Made by a program: the position numbers and the translations under genes
Assembly: GCA_035556195.1 (NCBI GenBank)
Contig: DATMFK010000045.1
Location: 186,001-250,000, forward strand
DNA length: 64,000 nt
Source of the DNA: G016756615 sp035556195
Lineage (GTDB): Bacteria; Pseudomonadota; Alphaproteobacteria; Rhizobiales; Rhizobiaceae
Direction: 5' to 3'
Part shown: piece after piece, positions 1 through 7,836 of the stretch
How positions within the stretch are numbered: the first letter of the stretch is position 1
How the letters are laid out: each line of letters opens with the position of its first letter
Notes under the pieces: model-generated
Told to the model about the DNA's origin: nothing
Seen by the model: only the letters and a program-made list of their open reading frames with translations
Database searches by the model: none

Positions 1-1
1 T

Positions 2-259
2 ACCGAGGACCTTCTCGACGCCCTGGACCATCATGGCTTCACGCCGATCGCCCTGTCGCCGGGCGGCACGCAGGACATTCGCACCATAGAACGGCCGCGA
101 CGAGTGGCCCTCTTCCTGGGAACGGAGGGCGACGGGCTGCCGGGCGCCCTCATGGCCAAGATGCGAACGGCGCGCATCGCCATGGCGCCGGGCTTCGACA
201 GCCTTAACGTTGCGACGGCGGCGGCAATCGCGCTGCATGAATTGCGGGAGAAGAGCTAG
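2..259 (+). CDS. SpoU/TrmH-family RNA 2'-O-methyltransferase, C-terminal fragment
   Basis: This is the last 85 codons of a gene cut by the left window edge; it ends at TAG 257-259. The visible part carries the two C-terminal SPOUT motifs: LGTEGDGLP (motif 2) and DSLNVATAAAIALH (motif 3). These form the trefoil-knot S-adenosylmethionine pocket and dimer interface. The family methylates ribose 2'-OH groups in rRNA or tRNA in the cytoplasm. The N-terminal part that would identify the target RNA lies outside the window, so no specific gene name is given. The motif order and the end just after motif 3 are normal for the family. Confidence 0.88.
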   Translation, partial: TEDLLDALDHHGFTPIALSPGGTQDIRTIERPRRVALFLGTEGDGLPGALMAKMRTARIAMAPGFDSLNVATAAAIALHELREKS

Positions 260-345
260 CCGGCCCGGTCCCGCCGGCCAGCGAGGTCCACTACAGCGTG
301 TCGTCTACCAAAACCGCTGCACACTTTGGGCAACCATGCCTTCGC

Positions 346-1437
346 CTATGATGTCGTCTTCTGGAGCGCCTTCACGCGGTCGGCGAGACTGGTGATCTTG
401 CCGTTGCCGTCGGCTGCGGCAGGTGCCGGCGCCGCCAGCGCCTTCCCGGTCGCCGAATCCGGACCTTCGATCGCCACAGTCATGGCCACCATCTGAGCCG
501 CCAGATCCCCGATCCCTTCACGGAGCTGCGCATTCTCCTTCGCGGTGAGATCACCCCGGAGCTTTCGGTTCTCGCGCGTCAGGCTCGTCAGTCGCGCTGC
601 GAGCCGGTCTCGATCTTCCTTGAGCCTGGCGACTGTCTCCTCGATTTCAGCGTGTGGGTTGTCCATGGATGCCTCCTTTGCGGCAACCGTCGGTGCCTGT
701 ATCGCCGGACCGGCCTGCCCGGATGCCTGGGACGCCTTGGCCGCCTTCATCCGCTGCTTGAGCCGGGCGAGCTCCCGTTCCAAGTGCCCGAGTTTTTCCT
801 CGCGGTCAGCAAGCGTCGAGATCAGCTCCTGATGCTTGCTTCCCTGCTGCTCGATCTTCTTCTCGGCGGGCCCGTCCCGCATTTCCGCCATGTCGGCGGT
901 CAGCTTGTCGAGCTCTGCCTCGCGAACGACCAACTCGACTTGGCCGTTGCTCGAGCCGAGTGGCGCTTCGGCATATATGCGGCCGAGCTTCTCGATCTCC
1001 GCCGCCCGCTCCGCAAGACGTTCTTCTGCCGCGGCCAGCCGCTCCGTGAGCCGCTTGATCTCCTGGTCGCGCCGGAGCAGCTCTGTGGTCAGTCCGCCGC
1101 TCACATCAGAGATCTCTGCCAGGGCCTTGTCTCGCTCCGCGATTGCGGCTTCGAGGCGCTTCATCTCCAGCCGGTCGCGCTCGATCTCGATGGTCTGCGC
1201 GAAAGCCTTGTCTCGGGATGCCTTCAAGCTCATTTCGAGGCGCCGAGTCGCCATGGCGAACTGCGCCCGCATACTGTCCTTGTCGGCCTGGATTTCCGCC
1301 TTCGACAGCGGCGTCGAGGCCTCCATGCGCCGGCGCGTAAGGACCAGTGCCCGTCGCCAGATGGCTGGCGCGACCATCACCGCCAGGAATGCGGCGCACA
1401 GGAATCCCAAGGCGAAGAAGAGTATGGACTGGATCAC
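346..1437 (-). CDS. membrane-anchored coiled-coil protein of unknown function
   Basis: 363 residues from a GTG start at 1437, preceded by AAGGTGG. Residues 5-27 form one hydrophobic segment (ILFFALGFLCAAFLAVMVA), followed by basic residues (RRALVLTRRR), so the long C-terminal part is probably cytoplasmic. Residues about 45-235 are charged and rich in Glu, Arg, Leu and Ala with heptad spacing, which predicts a long coiled coil. A second helical stretch (about 260-305, ARLKEDRDRL) follows an Ala/Pro linker, and the tail is Ala/Pro-rich. No catalytic motif is visible. It lies beside eipA, another envelope protein, on the same strand. I do not recognise a named family; a scaffold or envelope role is only inferred from the architecture. 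Confidence 0.8.
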   Translation of the reverse strand: MIQSILFFALGFLCAAFLAVMVAPAIWRRALVLTRRRMEASTPLSKAEIQADKDSMRAQFAMATRRLEMSLKASRDKAFAQTIEIERDRLEMKRLEAAIAERDKALAEISDVSGGLTTELLRRDQEIKRLTERLAAAEERLAERAAEIEKLGRIYAEAPLGSSNGQVELVVREAELDKLTADMAEMRDGPAEKKIEQQGSKHQELISTLADREEKLGHLERELARLKQRMKAAKASQASGQAGPAIQAPTVAAKEASMDNPHAEIEETVARLKEDRDRLAARLTSLTRENRKLRGDLTAKENAQLREGIGDLAAQMVAMTVAIEGPDSATGKALAAPAPAAADGNGKITSLADRVKALQKTTS

Positions 1438-1513
1438 GCGTCGCCACCTTTTGGGCTCTCTCTGCCACAGGCCAGTCTATCGAATCCAGTGCCGAGCGGC
1501 ACGGTTATTCCAT

Positions 1514-2095
1514 TCAGAACGGATTCCAGGTCGGGCTCTCGGTCAACTTGAGGTAGCCGACCTTGACGCCCAGGCGGGCGCCCACACCCGTCCGCACCGG
1601 CACCAGCAGGACGTTGCCGTTCTTCAACACCTCGAAACCGAGACCAGCGACGGCATACGCCGAACCGGCGACGCCGCCGAAGCGCTGATAGACACTGGAG
1701 ATATCGTCCAGATTGTAGACGAGGATCATGGTGCGCGAGCCGGCGCCGCCGAAATCCCAGCCAAGCGAAGGTCCCTGCCAGAACACCTTATGGTCCCCGG
1801 CATTCTTGGTGTAGAGCGTGCCCTCACCATAGGTGAGCCCGCCGAAGAAAGCTCCCGACCCCTCCTCACCCAGCACATAGCCGTTGGGCAGGCCGTAGGA
1901 TGCGAAGATCTTCTCGATCAGCGTTCCAAGGCCGCCGGAGGTCGCACCGAAGAAGCGGTGGCCCGAATCGACGATTTCCTGCGCGGTGTATTCTTCCGCG
2001 CGCGAGGTGCCCGTGGCCAGAATGAGGACCGCGAAGGAAAAGAACGACGCCGCGATCAGCCGAACGAATTGTCGGCCTTCAAGTCTGCAAAACAT
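1514..2095 (-). CDS. eipA: DUF1134 family envelope protein (EipA-type)
   Basis: Start at ATG 2095, chosen because GGAGACAGGAAG precedes it at good spacing and because it places a signal peptide at the N-terminus (basic start, hydrophobic LIAASFFSFAVLILA, cleavage near TSRAEE). The mature part is the compact DUF1134 domain, rich in Gly and aromatics (GAFFGGLTYGEGTLY, GPSLGWDFGGAGSRT, GVGARLGVKVGYLKL). The Brucella member, EipA, is periplasmic and supports cell-envelope integrity. The gene is divergent from chpT; this places it in the CtrA-linked neighbourhood, which fits envelope control during the cell cycle. A longer upstream start is possible but would bury the signal peptide. Confidence 0.88.
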   Translation of the reverse strand: MFCRLEGRQFVRLIAASFFSFAVLILATGTSRAEEYTAQEIVDSGHRFFGATSGGLGTLIEKIFASYGLPNGYVLGEEGSGAFFGGLTYGEGTLYTKNAGDHKVFWQGPSLGWDFGGAGSRTMILVYNLDDISSVYQRFGGVAGSAYAVAGLGFEVLKNGNVLLVPVRTGVGARLGVKVGYLKLTESPTWNPF

Positions 2096-2419
2096 GCTTC
2101 CTGTCTCCGTTCGGGAGCACATCTGCCGACGCCCGGCCCCTACCGCTCTTGGCGACGGTTCGGCGACCATTACCTGGCAAGCTATGCCGTAATCCTTTTT
2201 CAACCATTAAGCTCCCGCATGAAGATGGCGGATCGATGATTGTCAGCCCGTCCGGCGCCTGCATTTCCGCGCCTTTCCCGGCGCCCGCGACGACAATCGA
2301 TGCCCCCGTTTCTTGCTGATGGAAGAGCCGCTGTGTAAACGATTCCCGATGAAGCGGGCGTGATTCGCACATGCCGCGGGTCATCGTCAACGGCAGGCAA
2401 GAACGATCCGGGACCTTTC
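2096..2419. promoter_or_regulatory. divergent intergenic region eipA/chpT
   Basis: 324 bases separating two divergent genes, so both promoters should lie here. A TTTT-N7-TTAA element at about 2200-2214 resembles a CtrA box (TTAA-N7-TTAA) but matches only 6 of 8 positions. No other clear element is seen. Confidence 0.4.
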
Positions 2420-3049
2420 ATGGCTGACCTCCATACACTCTCAGCACCAGACCTCGCCGCCCTTTTGTGCAGCAGAGTCTGTCACGACATCATTTCTCCG
2501 GTCGGCGCCATCAACAACGGGCTCGAGCTCCTGGACGAAGGCGGTGCCGACGAGGACGCGATGAATCTCATCCGTACCAGCGCGCGCAACGCATCGGCCA
2601 GACTGCAGTTCGCCCGCATCGCCTTCGGCGCGGCAGGTTCGGCCGGCATGCTGATCGACACGGGCGACGCCGAGGCGGTTACGGCCGCCTACATCCGCAA
2701 TGAGAAGCCGGAGCTGGTGTGGAACGGGAGACGCGCGCTTCTGCCCAAGAACAAGGTGAAGCTTCTGCTCAACCTCGTCCTCATCGCCATCGGCGCTATA
2801 CCCCGCGGGGGCAAGATCACGGTGTCCCTTGACGATGTCGAAACCGAGCCGAAATTCACGCTTGCTTCTTCCGGTCCAATGGTACGCGTGCCGCCGAAGT
2901 TCCTGGAGCTGCATTCCGGCCAGAAGCCGGAAGAGCCGATCGACGCGCATGCGGTCCAGCCCTACTACACGCTGCTGTTGGCACGCGAGGCCGGGATGGC
3001 GATCTCCATTCGCGCCACCCCGGAGGAAATCGTGCTTTCGGCGAGCTGA
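2420..3049 (+). CDS. chpT: histidine phosphotransferase ChpT
   Basis: 209 residues from ATG 2420. ChpT relays phosphate from the hybrid kinase CckA to CtrA and CpdR in the alphaproteobacterial cell-cycle phosphorelay. The N-terminal dimerisation helix holds the phospho-accepting histidine (CSRVCHDIISPVG, His22), followed by NNGLELL. The C-terminal half (about 80-209) is the degenerate HATPase-like domain, with no ATP-binding N/G boxes, as expected for ChpT. Its client ctrA lies 2.1 kb away and the CtrA inhibitor sciP 4.8 kb away. Length and domain order match the family. The alternative start at 2360 adds a 20-residue extension without family resemblance. Confidence 0.92.
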   Translation: MADLHTLSAPDLAALLCSRVCHDIISPVGAINNGLELLDEGGADEDAMNLIRTSARNASARLQFARIAFGAAGSAGMLIDTGDAEAVTAAYIRNEKPELVWNGRRALLPKNKVKLLLNLVLIAIGAIPRGGKITVSLDDVETEPKFTLASSGPMVRVPPKFLELHSGQKPEEPIDAHAVQPYYTLLLAREAGMAISIRATPEEIVLSAS

Positions 3050-3169
3050 CCACGCTTTGAGCACTGGCCGAACCCGATGCCGATGTGAGTCAGAGTGAGC
3101 GGAGAGACGATCGCCACGGGCGGGCGCTGGGGCGGGCTTTGCATTTCCGATGTTTCGGTTTCGATTGCG

Positions 3170-4084
3170 CTATCTGACTTCAACGGTGAGGTGCACAATT
3201 TCGTGTACCGGTGCGAGTCGACGACGCACAGCGTCCTGATCGGCGCCTGTGACGCTGACGATCGCGGCATGTGCACCCGGGCCGACACGCCAGACGTGGA
3301 GATCGGTAATCCGGGCATCGCCCGGTCCTTCCACCTCATGCCGAATCTCGTCTTCGAGATCCGGATCCGATGCATCGAGCAACACAGTCGCCGTGTCGCG
3401 CATGAGCGTCCACGACCAGCTCGCGATGACGACCGCGCCAACGATGCCCATGACGGGATCGAGCCAGATCCAGCCGAGATAACGACCGCCGAGAAGCGCC
3501 GCGATCGCAAGCACCGAGGTGAGCGCGTCGGCCAGGACATGGACATAAGCCGACCGTAGATTGTTGTCCTGCTGATGGTGATGGGCGCCATGGCCCTCAT
3601 GATGGTCATGGCCGTGTCCGTGACGATGACCTCCAAGCAGAACGGCGCTCGCGACGTTCACGAGAAGGCCGACGACGGCAATGACCGTCGCCTCGGAGAA
3701 GGCGACCGGGCTTGGCTCGAAGATGCGGCTGACGGACTCGACCGCGATGCCCAAAGCCACCAGCCCGAGCACGAGCGCCGAGGCGAAGCCGGCGAGATCA
3801 CCGACCTTGCCTGTGCCGAAGCTGTAGCGGCGGCTGTGCGCATGCTTCTTGGCGTAGGCGTAAGCTGCGGCCGCCACGCCCAGTGCGCCGGCATGCGTCG
3901 CCATGTGAAAGCCGTCGGCGAGCAGCGCCATCGAGTTGAACAGCACACCAGCGATGATCTCGCCGATCATCATGCCGGCCGTCAGGATCACGACCCATAG
4001 CGTGCGCCGGGCGTTCTCATCATGACCATGGCCAAGGAACACATGATCGTGCGTCAGGGCATCGTACCCGGAGTCGAATGACAT
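3170..4084 (-). CDS. dmeF: cation diffusion facilitator, nickel/cobalt efflux (DmeF-type)
   Basis: 304 residues. Six hydrophobic helices are visible (about 29-48, 52-78, 97-118, 131-150, 177-199, 205-226). The transport-site residues are His60 and His64 in the second helix (DGFHMATH) and His182 and Asp186 in the fifth (HVLAD). The HxxxH in place of HxxxD is typical of the Co/Ni-type DmeF branch. Histidine-rich stretches occur at the N-terminus (HDHVFLGHGHD) and in the cytoplasmic loop at about 153-170 (HRHGHGHDHH). A cytoplasmic C-terminal domain follows. The protein exports divalent metal in exchange for protons. It lies 11 bp downstream of the RcnR-type regulator, forming a dmeRF operon. 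Confidence 0.9.
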   Translation of the reverse strand: MSFDSGYDALTHDHVFLGHGHDENARRTLWVVILTAGMMIGEIIAGVLFNSMALLADGFHMATHAGALGVAAAAYAYAKKHAHSRRYSFGTGKVGDLAGFASALVLGLVALGIAVESVSRIFEPSPVAFSEATVIAVVGLLVNVASAVLLGGHRHGHGHDHHEGHGAHHHQQDNNLRSAYVHVLADALTSVLAIAALLGGRYLGWIWLDPVMGIVGAVVIASWSWTLMRDTATVLLDASDPDLEDEIRHEVEGPGDARITDLHVWRVGPGAHAAIVSVTGADQDAVRRRLAPVHEIVHLTVEVR

Positions 4085-4095
4085 GAGAAAGGTCC

Positions 4096-4428
4096 TTACT
4101 TCGCGTAGCGGCGCACTGCGGCGATGAGCTCGTCGGCAGCTTCGGCGCGGGCGTCATCGCTAAGACCAGGGCGCGCGACGTGCTCGCGTATGTGATCCTC
4201 GATCAATTCGTCCATCAAGCCGAGCACTGCACCGCGCACCCCCGCGACTTGGTGGAGGACAACCGAGCAACCCGCTTCCTCGGCAATCGCCTTTTCGATC
4301 GCGCCGACCTGACCAGCGATGCGCCGGACGCGGGCAAGGAGTTGATCCTTGTTGGACTTGGTGTGTGAGATAGGGTGGTACGCTATCCCATATAAGCTTC
4401 CGAGGAAAGCCAGCCCGGGCGGGTTCAC
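4096..4428 (-). CDS. dmeR: RcnR/CsoR-family metal-sensing repressor (DmeR-type)
   Basis: The conserved core begins SHTKSNKDQLLARVRRIAGQV and continues through CSVVLHQVAGVRGAV and EDHIREHV. This pattern gives the His and Cys ligands of the nickel/cobalt-responsive RcnR branch of the all-helical DUF156 repressors. It should repress dmeF until Ni or Co binds. The start is uncertain: the only standard in-frame start is GTG 4428, with AGGACG upstream, which adds about 19 residues before the core. The codon directly before the conserved SHT is ATC. An inverted repeat resembling an operator lies inside this leader (4369-4387). Confidence 0.85.
   Translation of the reverse strand: MNPPGLAFLGSLYGIAYHPISHTKSNKDQLLARVRRIAGQVGAIEKAIAEEAGCSVVLHQVAGVRGAVLGLMDELIEDHIREHVARPGLSDDARAEAADELIAAVRRYAK
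4369..4387. promoter_or_regulatory. inverted repeat, possible DmeR operator
   Basis: GATAG (4369-4373) and CTATC (4383-4387) form an inverted repeat around a G-rich centre (GGTGGTACG). RcnR/CsoR repressors recognise short A/T-flanked G-tracts, so this is a plausible operator for dmeRF. It overlaps the first codons of the GTG-initiated dmeR reading frame. Confidence 0.4.
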
Positions 4429-4687
4429 CGTCCTGTCTGCCGCGAGACGAGCACGGCGATCGTTAGATATTTAACCGTCTCCTTTCCCCGTCCTTTACGT
4501 CGCCCCGGTAAGGGTCACTGCGAAAGCAGTTTCGGTCGCGGACACCCAACGCCAGCGGGTCTCGTAATTCTCCGGAGCTGTGGCTCGAGCAGGTGCGCCC
4601 ACGAAAGTTCACCTGGCGCGCAAATGGGGCCGACAACGGGTGAGCGTCGGGCGTCAAGGGAGGCGCACGCCGCGTAAGGGGCAGGAA

Positions 4688-5056
4688 ATGAAGCGCTGTA
4701 TGTTCGTCGATGATTCGAGCGTCGTCCGGAAGGTCGCAAAGCGCATCCTCAACAGCCCCGACATGATGGTGATCGAGGCCGACAGCGGCCAGGGTGCGCT
4801 TGATATGTGCGGCGCCGACATGCCCGATATCATCGTCGTCGACGGCATCCTTCCCGATATGAGCGCGGAGGAGTTCATACGGCGCGTGCGCCGGATACCC
4901 GCTGCCGTCAAGCCGCAGATCGCGGTCAGCCTGGTGGAGGTCGACATCGGCGCGATCATGCGCGCCAAGCGCGCCGGCGCGCAAGGTTACCTCCTGAAGC
5001 CGTTCAACCGCCCGCAACTGCTCGAACGCTTCAGGCAGCTCGAAGCGGCCGCATGA
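4688..5056 (+). CDS. single-domain CheY-like response regulator
   Basis: 122 residues from ATG 4688, with AAGGGG just upstream. It is a receiver domain alone: acidic pocket Asp8-Asp9 (FVDDSS), phospho-acceptor Asp52 (VVDGILPDMS), Ser81 and Lys104 (YLLKPF). There is no output domain, so it must act by protein contact, as CheY, DivK or CpdR do. The sequence is closer to CheY-like regulators (RKVAKRIL) than to CpdR or DivK. It is convergent with ctrA, with a terminator between them. The partner kinase cannot be named from sequence. Confidence 0.88.
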   Translation: MKRCMFVDDSSVVRKVAKRILNSPDMMVIEADSGQGALDMCGADMPDIIVVDGILPDMSAEEFIRRVRRIPAAVKPQIAVSLVEVDIGAIMRAKRAGAQGYLLKPFNRPQLLERFRQLEAAA

Positions 5057-5090
5057 AGAGAGCATCGCTTCGACGCGCAAGCTCCGGCAA

Positions 5091-5115
5091 CAAAAAACCC
5101 GGCGCGAGGCCGGGT
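5091..5115 (-). terminator. rho-independent terminator of ctrA
   Basis: The stem ACCCGGC (5097-5103) pairs with GCCGGGT (5109-5115) around a 5-base loop. On the minus strand it is followed by a T-tract (5097-5092). Position and polarity fit the end of ctrA. Confidence 0.88.
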
Positions 5116-5139
5116 TCGGTCCCTGAGCGCGAGCCCCGC

Positions 5140-5835
5140 TCAGGCGCTGGCGCGGATTTCCTCCGGCTCGCGCAGAACGTAGCCGCGGCCCCAAACGGTC
5201 TCGATGTAGTTCTGCCCTCCGGACGAAGCGTCGAGCTTCTTCCTGAGCTTGCAGATGAAGACATCGATGATCTTCAGCTCCGGCTCGTCCATGCCGCCAT
5301 AGAGATGATTGAGGAACATTTCCTTGGTGAGCGTCGTGCCCTTGCGAAGCGAGAGCAGCTCGAGCATCTGGTATTCCTTGCCGGTCAGGTGCACGCGCTG
5401 TCCCGCGACCTCGACCGTCTTGGCATCCAGATTGACGACCAGATCGCCGGTGACGATGACCGACTGCGCGTGCCCTTTCGAACGGCGCACGATGGCGTGG
5501 ATCCGCGCCACCAGCTCGTCCTTGTGGAAGGGCTTCGTCATGTAGTCGTCGGCGCCGAAGCCGAGACCGCGCACCTTGTCCTCGATGCCCGCCATGCCGG
5601 ACAGGATCAGGATCGGCGTCTTCACCTTCGACAGGCGCAGCGTACGCAGCACCTCGTAGCCCGACATATCGGGCAGGTTCAGGTCCAGGAGAATGATGTC
5701 GTAGTCGTAGAGCTTGCCGAGGTCGACACCCTCTTCGCCGAGATCCGTCGTATAGACGTTGAAGCTCTCCGATTTCAGCATCAGCTCGATGCTTTGTGCG
5801 GTCGCACTGTCGTCTTCAATCAGCAGAACACGCAT
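5140..5835 (-). CDS. ctrA: cell-cycle response regulator CtrA
   Basis: 231 residues from ATG 5835, preceded by AAAGGGGAATGGA; this is the standard CtrA length. An OmpR-type two-domain regulator: receiver domain 1-120 with phospho-acceptor Asp51 (ILLDLNLPDMSGY) and Lys101 (YMTKPF), then a winged-helix DNA-binding domain about 125-231 (LTGKEYQMLELL, IIDVFICKLRKKL, WGRGYVL). CtrA is the master regulator of cell division, flagellar and pilus genes in alphaproteobacteria and receives phosphate through ChpT, encoded nearby. Five GANTC sites and several TTAA half-sites upstream suggest control by CcrM methylation and autoregulation. It is divergent from a FliJ-like gene. Confidence 0.97.
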   Translation of the reverse strand: MRVLLIEDDSATAQSIELMLKSESFNVYTTDLGEEGVDLGKLYDYDIILLDLNLPDMSGYEVLRTLRLSKVKTPILILSGMAGIEDKVRGLGFGADDYMTKPFHKDELVARIHAIVRRSKGHAQSVIVTGDLVVNLDAKTVEVAGQRVHLTGKEYQMLELLSLRKGTTLTKEMFLNHLYGGMDEPELKIIDVFICKLRKKLDASSGGQNYIETVWGRGYVLREPEEIRASA

Positions 5836-6281
5836 TCCATTCCCCTTTCTGCCGCCGCACCGGTCCTGGGCTTCCGGCACCGAAGCAGTGATTGCCTGAA
5901 TCGGAGGCTGCCATCAAATGGTTAACAAAATCTGATTCCGCTTGGCAAGCGTTATCTGATTTTTCAGCTTCTCGACACACCTACTTGAATCTAAACGCTA
6001 ATCGCGGTGACCAATTCCTCACCCGCAACTTTAACAAACCACCGCAAGCGACTCCCGCGACTCGGCTTGTCCGTGTTGACCGCGAAGCCGGAATTTTTAC
6101 CGCGCCTTAAGTCCTGACGCGTATGATTAACAATGCCCGTAAACGAATGGTTACCGCCGGCCAAAATCTTAGGGATTTGTTTCCTTTCCCCAAATGGCCT
6201 GGCGGGCGGGGCAACGGAGGCGCCTTTTCCGGGCGGCGGCGGTTCCGGTTTGATCCGGTTGGTATTGTGGAGTAGCTAGTC
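5836..6281. promoter_or_regulatory. ctrA / fliJ-like divergent promoter region with GANTC cluster
   Basis: 446 bases without a gene. GANTC sites begin at 5898, 5934, 5987, 6050 and 6059, five within 166 bases. TTTA-N7-TTAA at 6096-6110 matches the CtrA box at 7 of 8 positions, and isolated TTAA half-sites occur at 5922, 6031 and 6127. This agrees with known CcrM and CtrA control of ctrA in the group. Confidence 0.65.
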
Positions 6282-6656
6282 ATGAAATCACGCGAGAATC
6301 TCGTCCGGCTCAAACAGTTTCAAGTGAACGAGAAGCGCAGGCAGCTCACGCAGCTCGATACCATGATCGCCGAATTCGACCGGATGGCGAACGAGCTCGA
6401 CGTCCAGATTGTCGCCGAGGAGAAAAAGGCGGGGATCACCGATACCAGCCATTTCGCCTACCCTACCTTCGCGAAGGCGGCACGCCTGCGGCGCGACAAC
6501 CTCAAGAACTCGCAATTCGACCTGATGCAGCAGAAGAAGGCGGCGGAAGCCCGCCTGGCCGAGGCCGAAGCGGAGCTCAGCAAGGCCGAAATGCTGGAAT
6601 CCCGCGATTCCCGGGCACGGGAAGCGGAAGGCGGCCGTAGCGCCATGATCGGCTGA
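6282..6656 (+). CDS. fliJ: FliJ-like flagellar export coiled-coil protein
   Basis: 124 residues, almost entirely helical and strongly charged, with an N-terminal ENLVRLKQFQVNEKRRQL segment typical of FliJ-type proteins and a second coiled-coil arm (about 64-110). FliJ joins the export ATPase FliI to the export gate of the flagellar type III secretion system. The gene is divergent from ctrA and a CtrA-box-like site precedes it, which fits CtrA control of flagellar genes. No other flagellar gene is in the window, so the assignment rests on sequence character and position. Confidence 0.72.
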   Translation: MKSRENLVRLKQFQVNEKRRQLTQLDTMIAEFDRMANELDVQIVAEEKKAGITDTSHFAYPTFAKAARLRRDNLKNSQFDLMQQKKAAEARLAEAEAELSKAEMLESRDSRAREAEGGRSAMIG

Positions 6657-6660
6657 GGGT

Positions 6661-6683
6661 TGCGCCGCACTTCCTGCGGCGCA
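6661..6683 (+). terminator. hairpin after fliJ-like gene
   Basis: TGCGCCGC (6661-6668) pairs with GCGGCGCA (6676-6683) around a 7-base loop, 5 bases after the stop codon. Only a weak T-rich tail follows (GCTTTCC). Confidence 0.6.
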
Positions 6684-6841
6684 GCTTTCCAACAGTCTCC
6701 CGTTTACGACCGTCGCCGCGCTCGCGCCGAACCCGCCTCGATTCGTCCACCGCTGCGCGGCGCCACTGGAAATGTGCTCAGCCTTGTCCAGATGATAAGG
6801 GAGCGCACCCGAGGGTGGCGCTCAACCGCGGAGGCTTGCAA

Positions 6842-7768
6842 ATGCGCACGGTGACACAGCGGGCTTTCGGAGGCCCCGAGGTTCTCACACCGTCGGAAGG
6901 GCCCGATCCTGTGCTGGGCCCGGGCGAAATCCTCATCGCGGTCAAGGCCGCGGGCGTAAATCCGGTCGATGCGGCCGTCCGCGCCGGGCTATATCCGCTC
7001 CTGGGGGATCCGCCCTTCGTGCTGGGCTGGGACGTGTCCGGCACGATCGAGGCGGTCGGAACGGGCGTCACGGACGTGTCTGTCGGCGAGGCCGTCTACG
7101 GCATGCCGCGTTTTCCCAATCAGGCGGCGGCCTATGCGGAGAAGGTGGCGGCGCCGGCCGGCGAGATCGCGCCCAAACCGAGGGGGCTCAACCACATCCA
7201 TGCCGCCGCTTTGCCTCTTGCCGGTCTAACGGCTTGGCAGGGCTTGGTCGACGCTGGTGGGCTAAGGACGGGCCAGAGGGTGCTCGTCCATGGCGCGGGC
7301 GGCGGCGTTGGCCATCTTGCCGTGCAGATCGCCAAGGCGCGCGGCGCCTCGGTGATCGCAACCGCGAGCGAGGACAAGAGGGACTTCGTCCGAAATCTCG
7401 GAGCAGACGAAGTGATCGACTATCGCAAGGAGGACTTCACCCGGCGCGCGCAAGAGATCGACATTGCGCTCGAGACTGTCGGCGGCGATCATGCGAACGA
7501 GACCGTCAAGACGCTGCGCTGGGGTGGCGTGCTGGTGTCTCTTCTGGCCGTGAACGAGGCGGCTTCGGCCGCTGCGCGGGAGCGTCGCATCACGGTCGCG
7601 CGCGTCTCCGTCCGTCCTGACCGTGCCGCGCTCCTGGAACTCGGTCGGCTTGTCGAGGCGGGCAAGCTCAAGATCCACGTGGAGCGGACCTTCGATCTCG
7701 CCGAAGCCGCGGCCGCGCACGTCTTTCTCGGCACCAAGCCCAAGGGCAAGATCGTTCTGACGACCTGA
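6842..7768 (+). CDS. zinc-independent quinone oxidoreductase (MDR family, QOR-like)
   Basis: Start at ATG 6842, preceded by GGAGG; the upstream GTG at 6815 has no such support. 308 residues. The N-terminal GroES-like domain lacks the zinc-binding cysteines of alcohol dehydrogenases. The Rossmann domain holds the NADPH-binding AGGGVG motif (VLVHGAGGGVGHLAVQIAKARG). The C-terminal segment ends in the usual HVFLGTKPKGKIVL. QOR-family enzymes reduce quinones or enones with NADPH in the cytoplasm. The natural substrate cannot be deduced. It stands alone and is convergent with sciP. Confidence 0.87.
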   Translation: MRTVTQRAFGGPEVLTPSEGPDPVLGPGEILIAVKAAGVNPVDAAVRAGLYPLLGDPPFVLGWDVSGTIEAVGTGVTDVSVGEAVYGMPRFPNQAAAYAEKVAAPAGEIAPKPRGLNHIHAAALPLAGLTAWQGLVDAGGLRTGQRVLVHGAGGGVGHLAVQIAKARGASVIATASEDKRDFVRNLGADEVIDYRKEDFTRRAQEIDIALETVGGDHANETVKTLRWGGVLVSLLAVNEAASAAARERRITVARVSVRPDRAALLELGRLVEAGKLKIHVERTFDLAEAAAAHVFLGTKPKGKIVLTT

Positions 7769-7780
7769 ATGCGAATACAG

Positions 7781-7810
7781 AATGAGGGCGTATGGTACCA
7801 CGCCCTCATT
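7781..7810. terminator. bidirectional terminator between quinone oxidoreductase and sciP
   Basis: A perfect 11-bp stem, AATGAGGGCGT (7781-7791) with ACGCCCTCATT (7800-7810), around an 8-base loop in the convergent gap. The T-tracts are short, so it may also be a processing or stability hairpin. Confidence 0.7.
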
Positions 7811-7836
7811 TCGTCGGAGGCTGGACTGCCCCTATT

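Noticed and set aside
836..2239. 467-codon plus-strand frame
   Set aside because: Ser/Arg-rich shadow over the coiled-coil gene and eipA, both of which have good starts and recognisable features on the minus strand.
4688..5056. Naming the single-domain response regulator CpdR or DivK
   Set aside because: Residues around the phospho-acceptor and the N-terminus resemble CheY-like proteins more than either; left unnamed.
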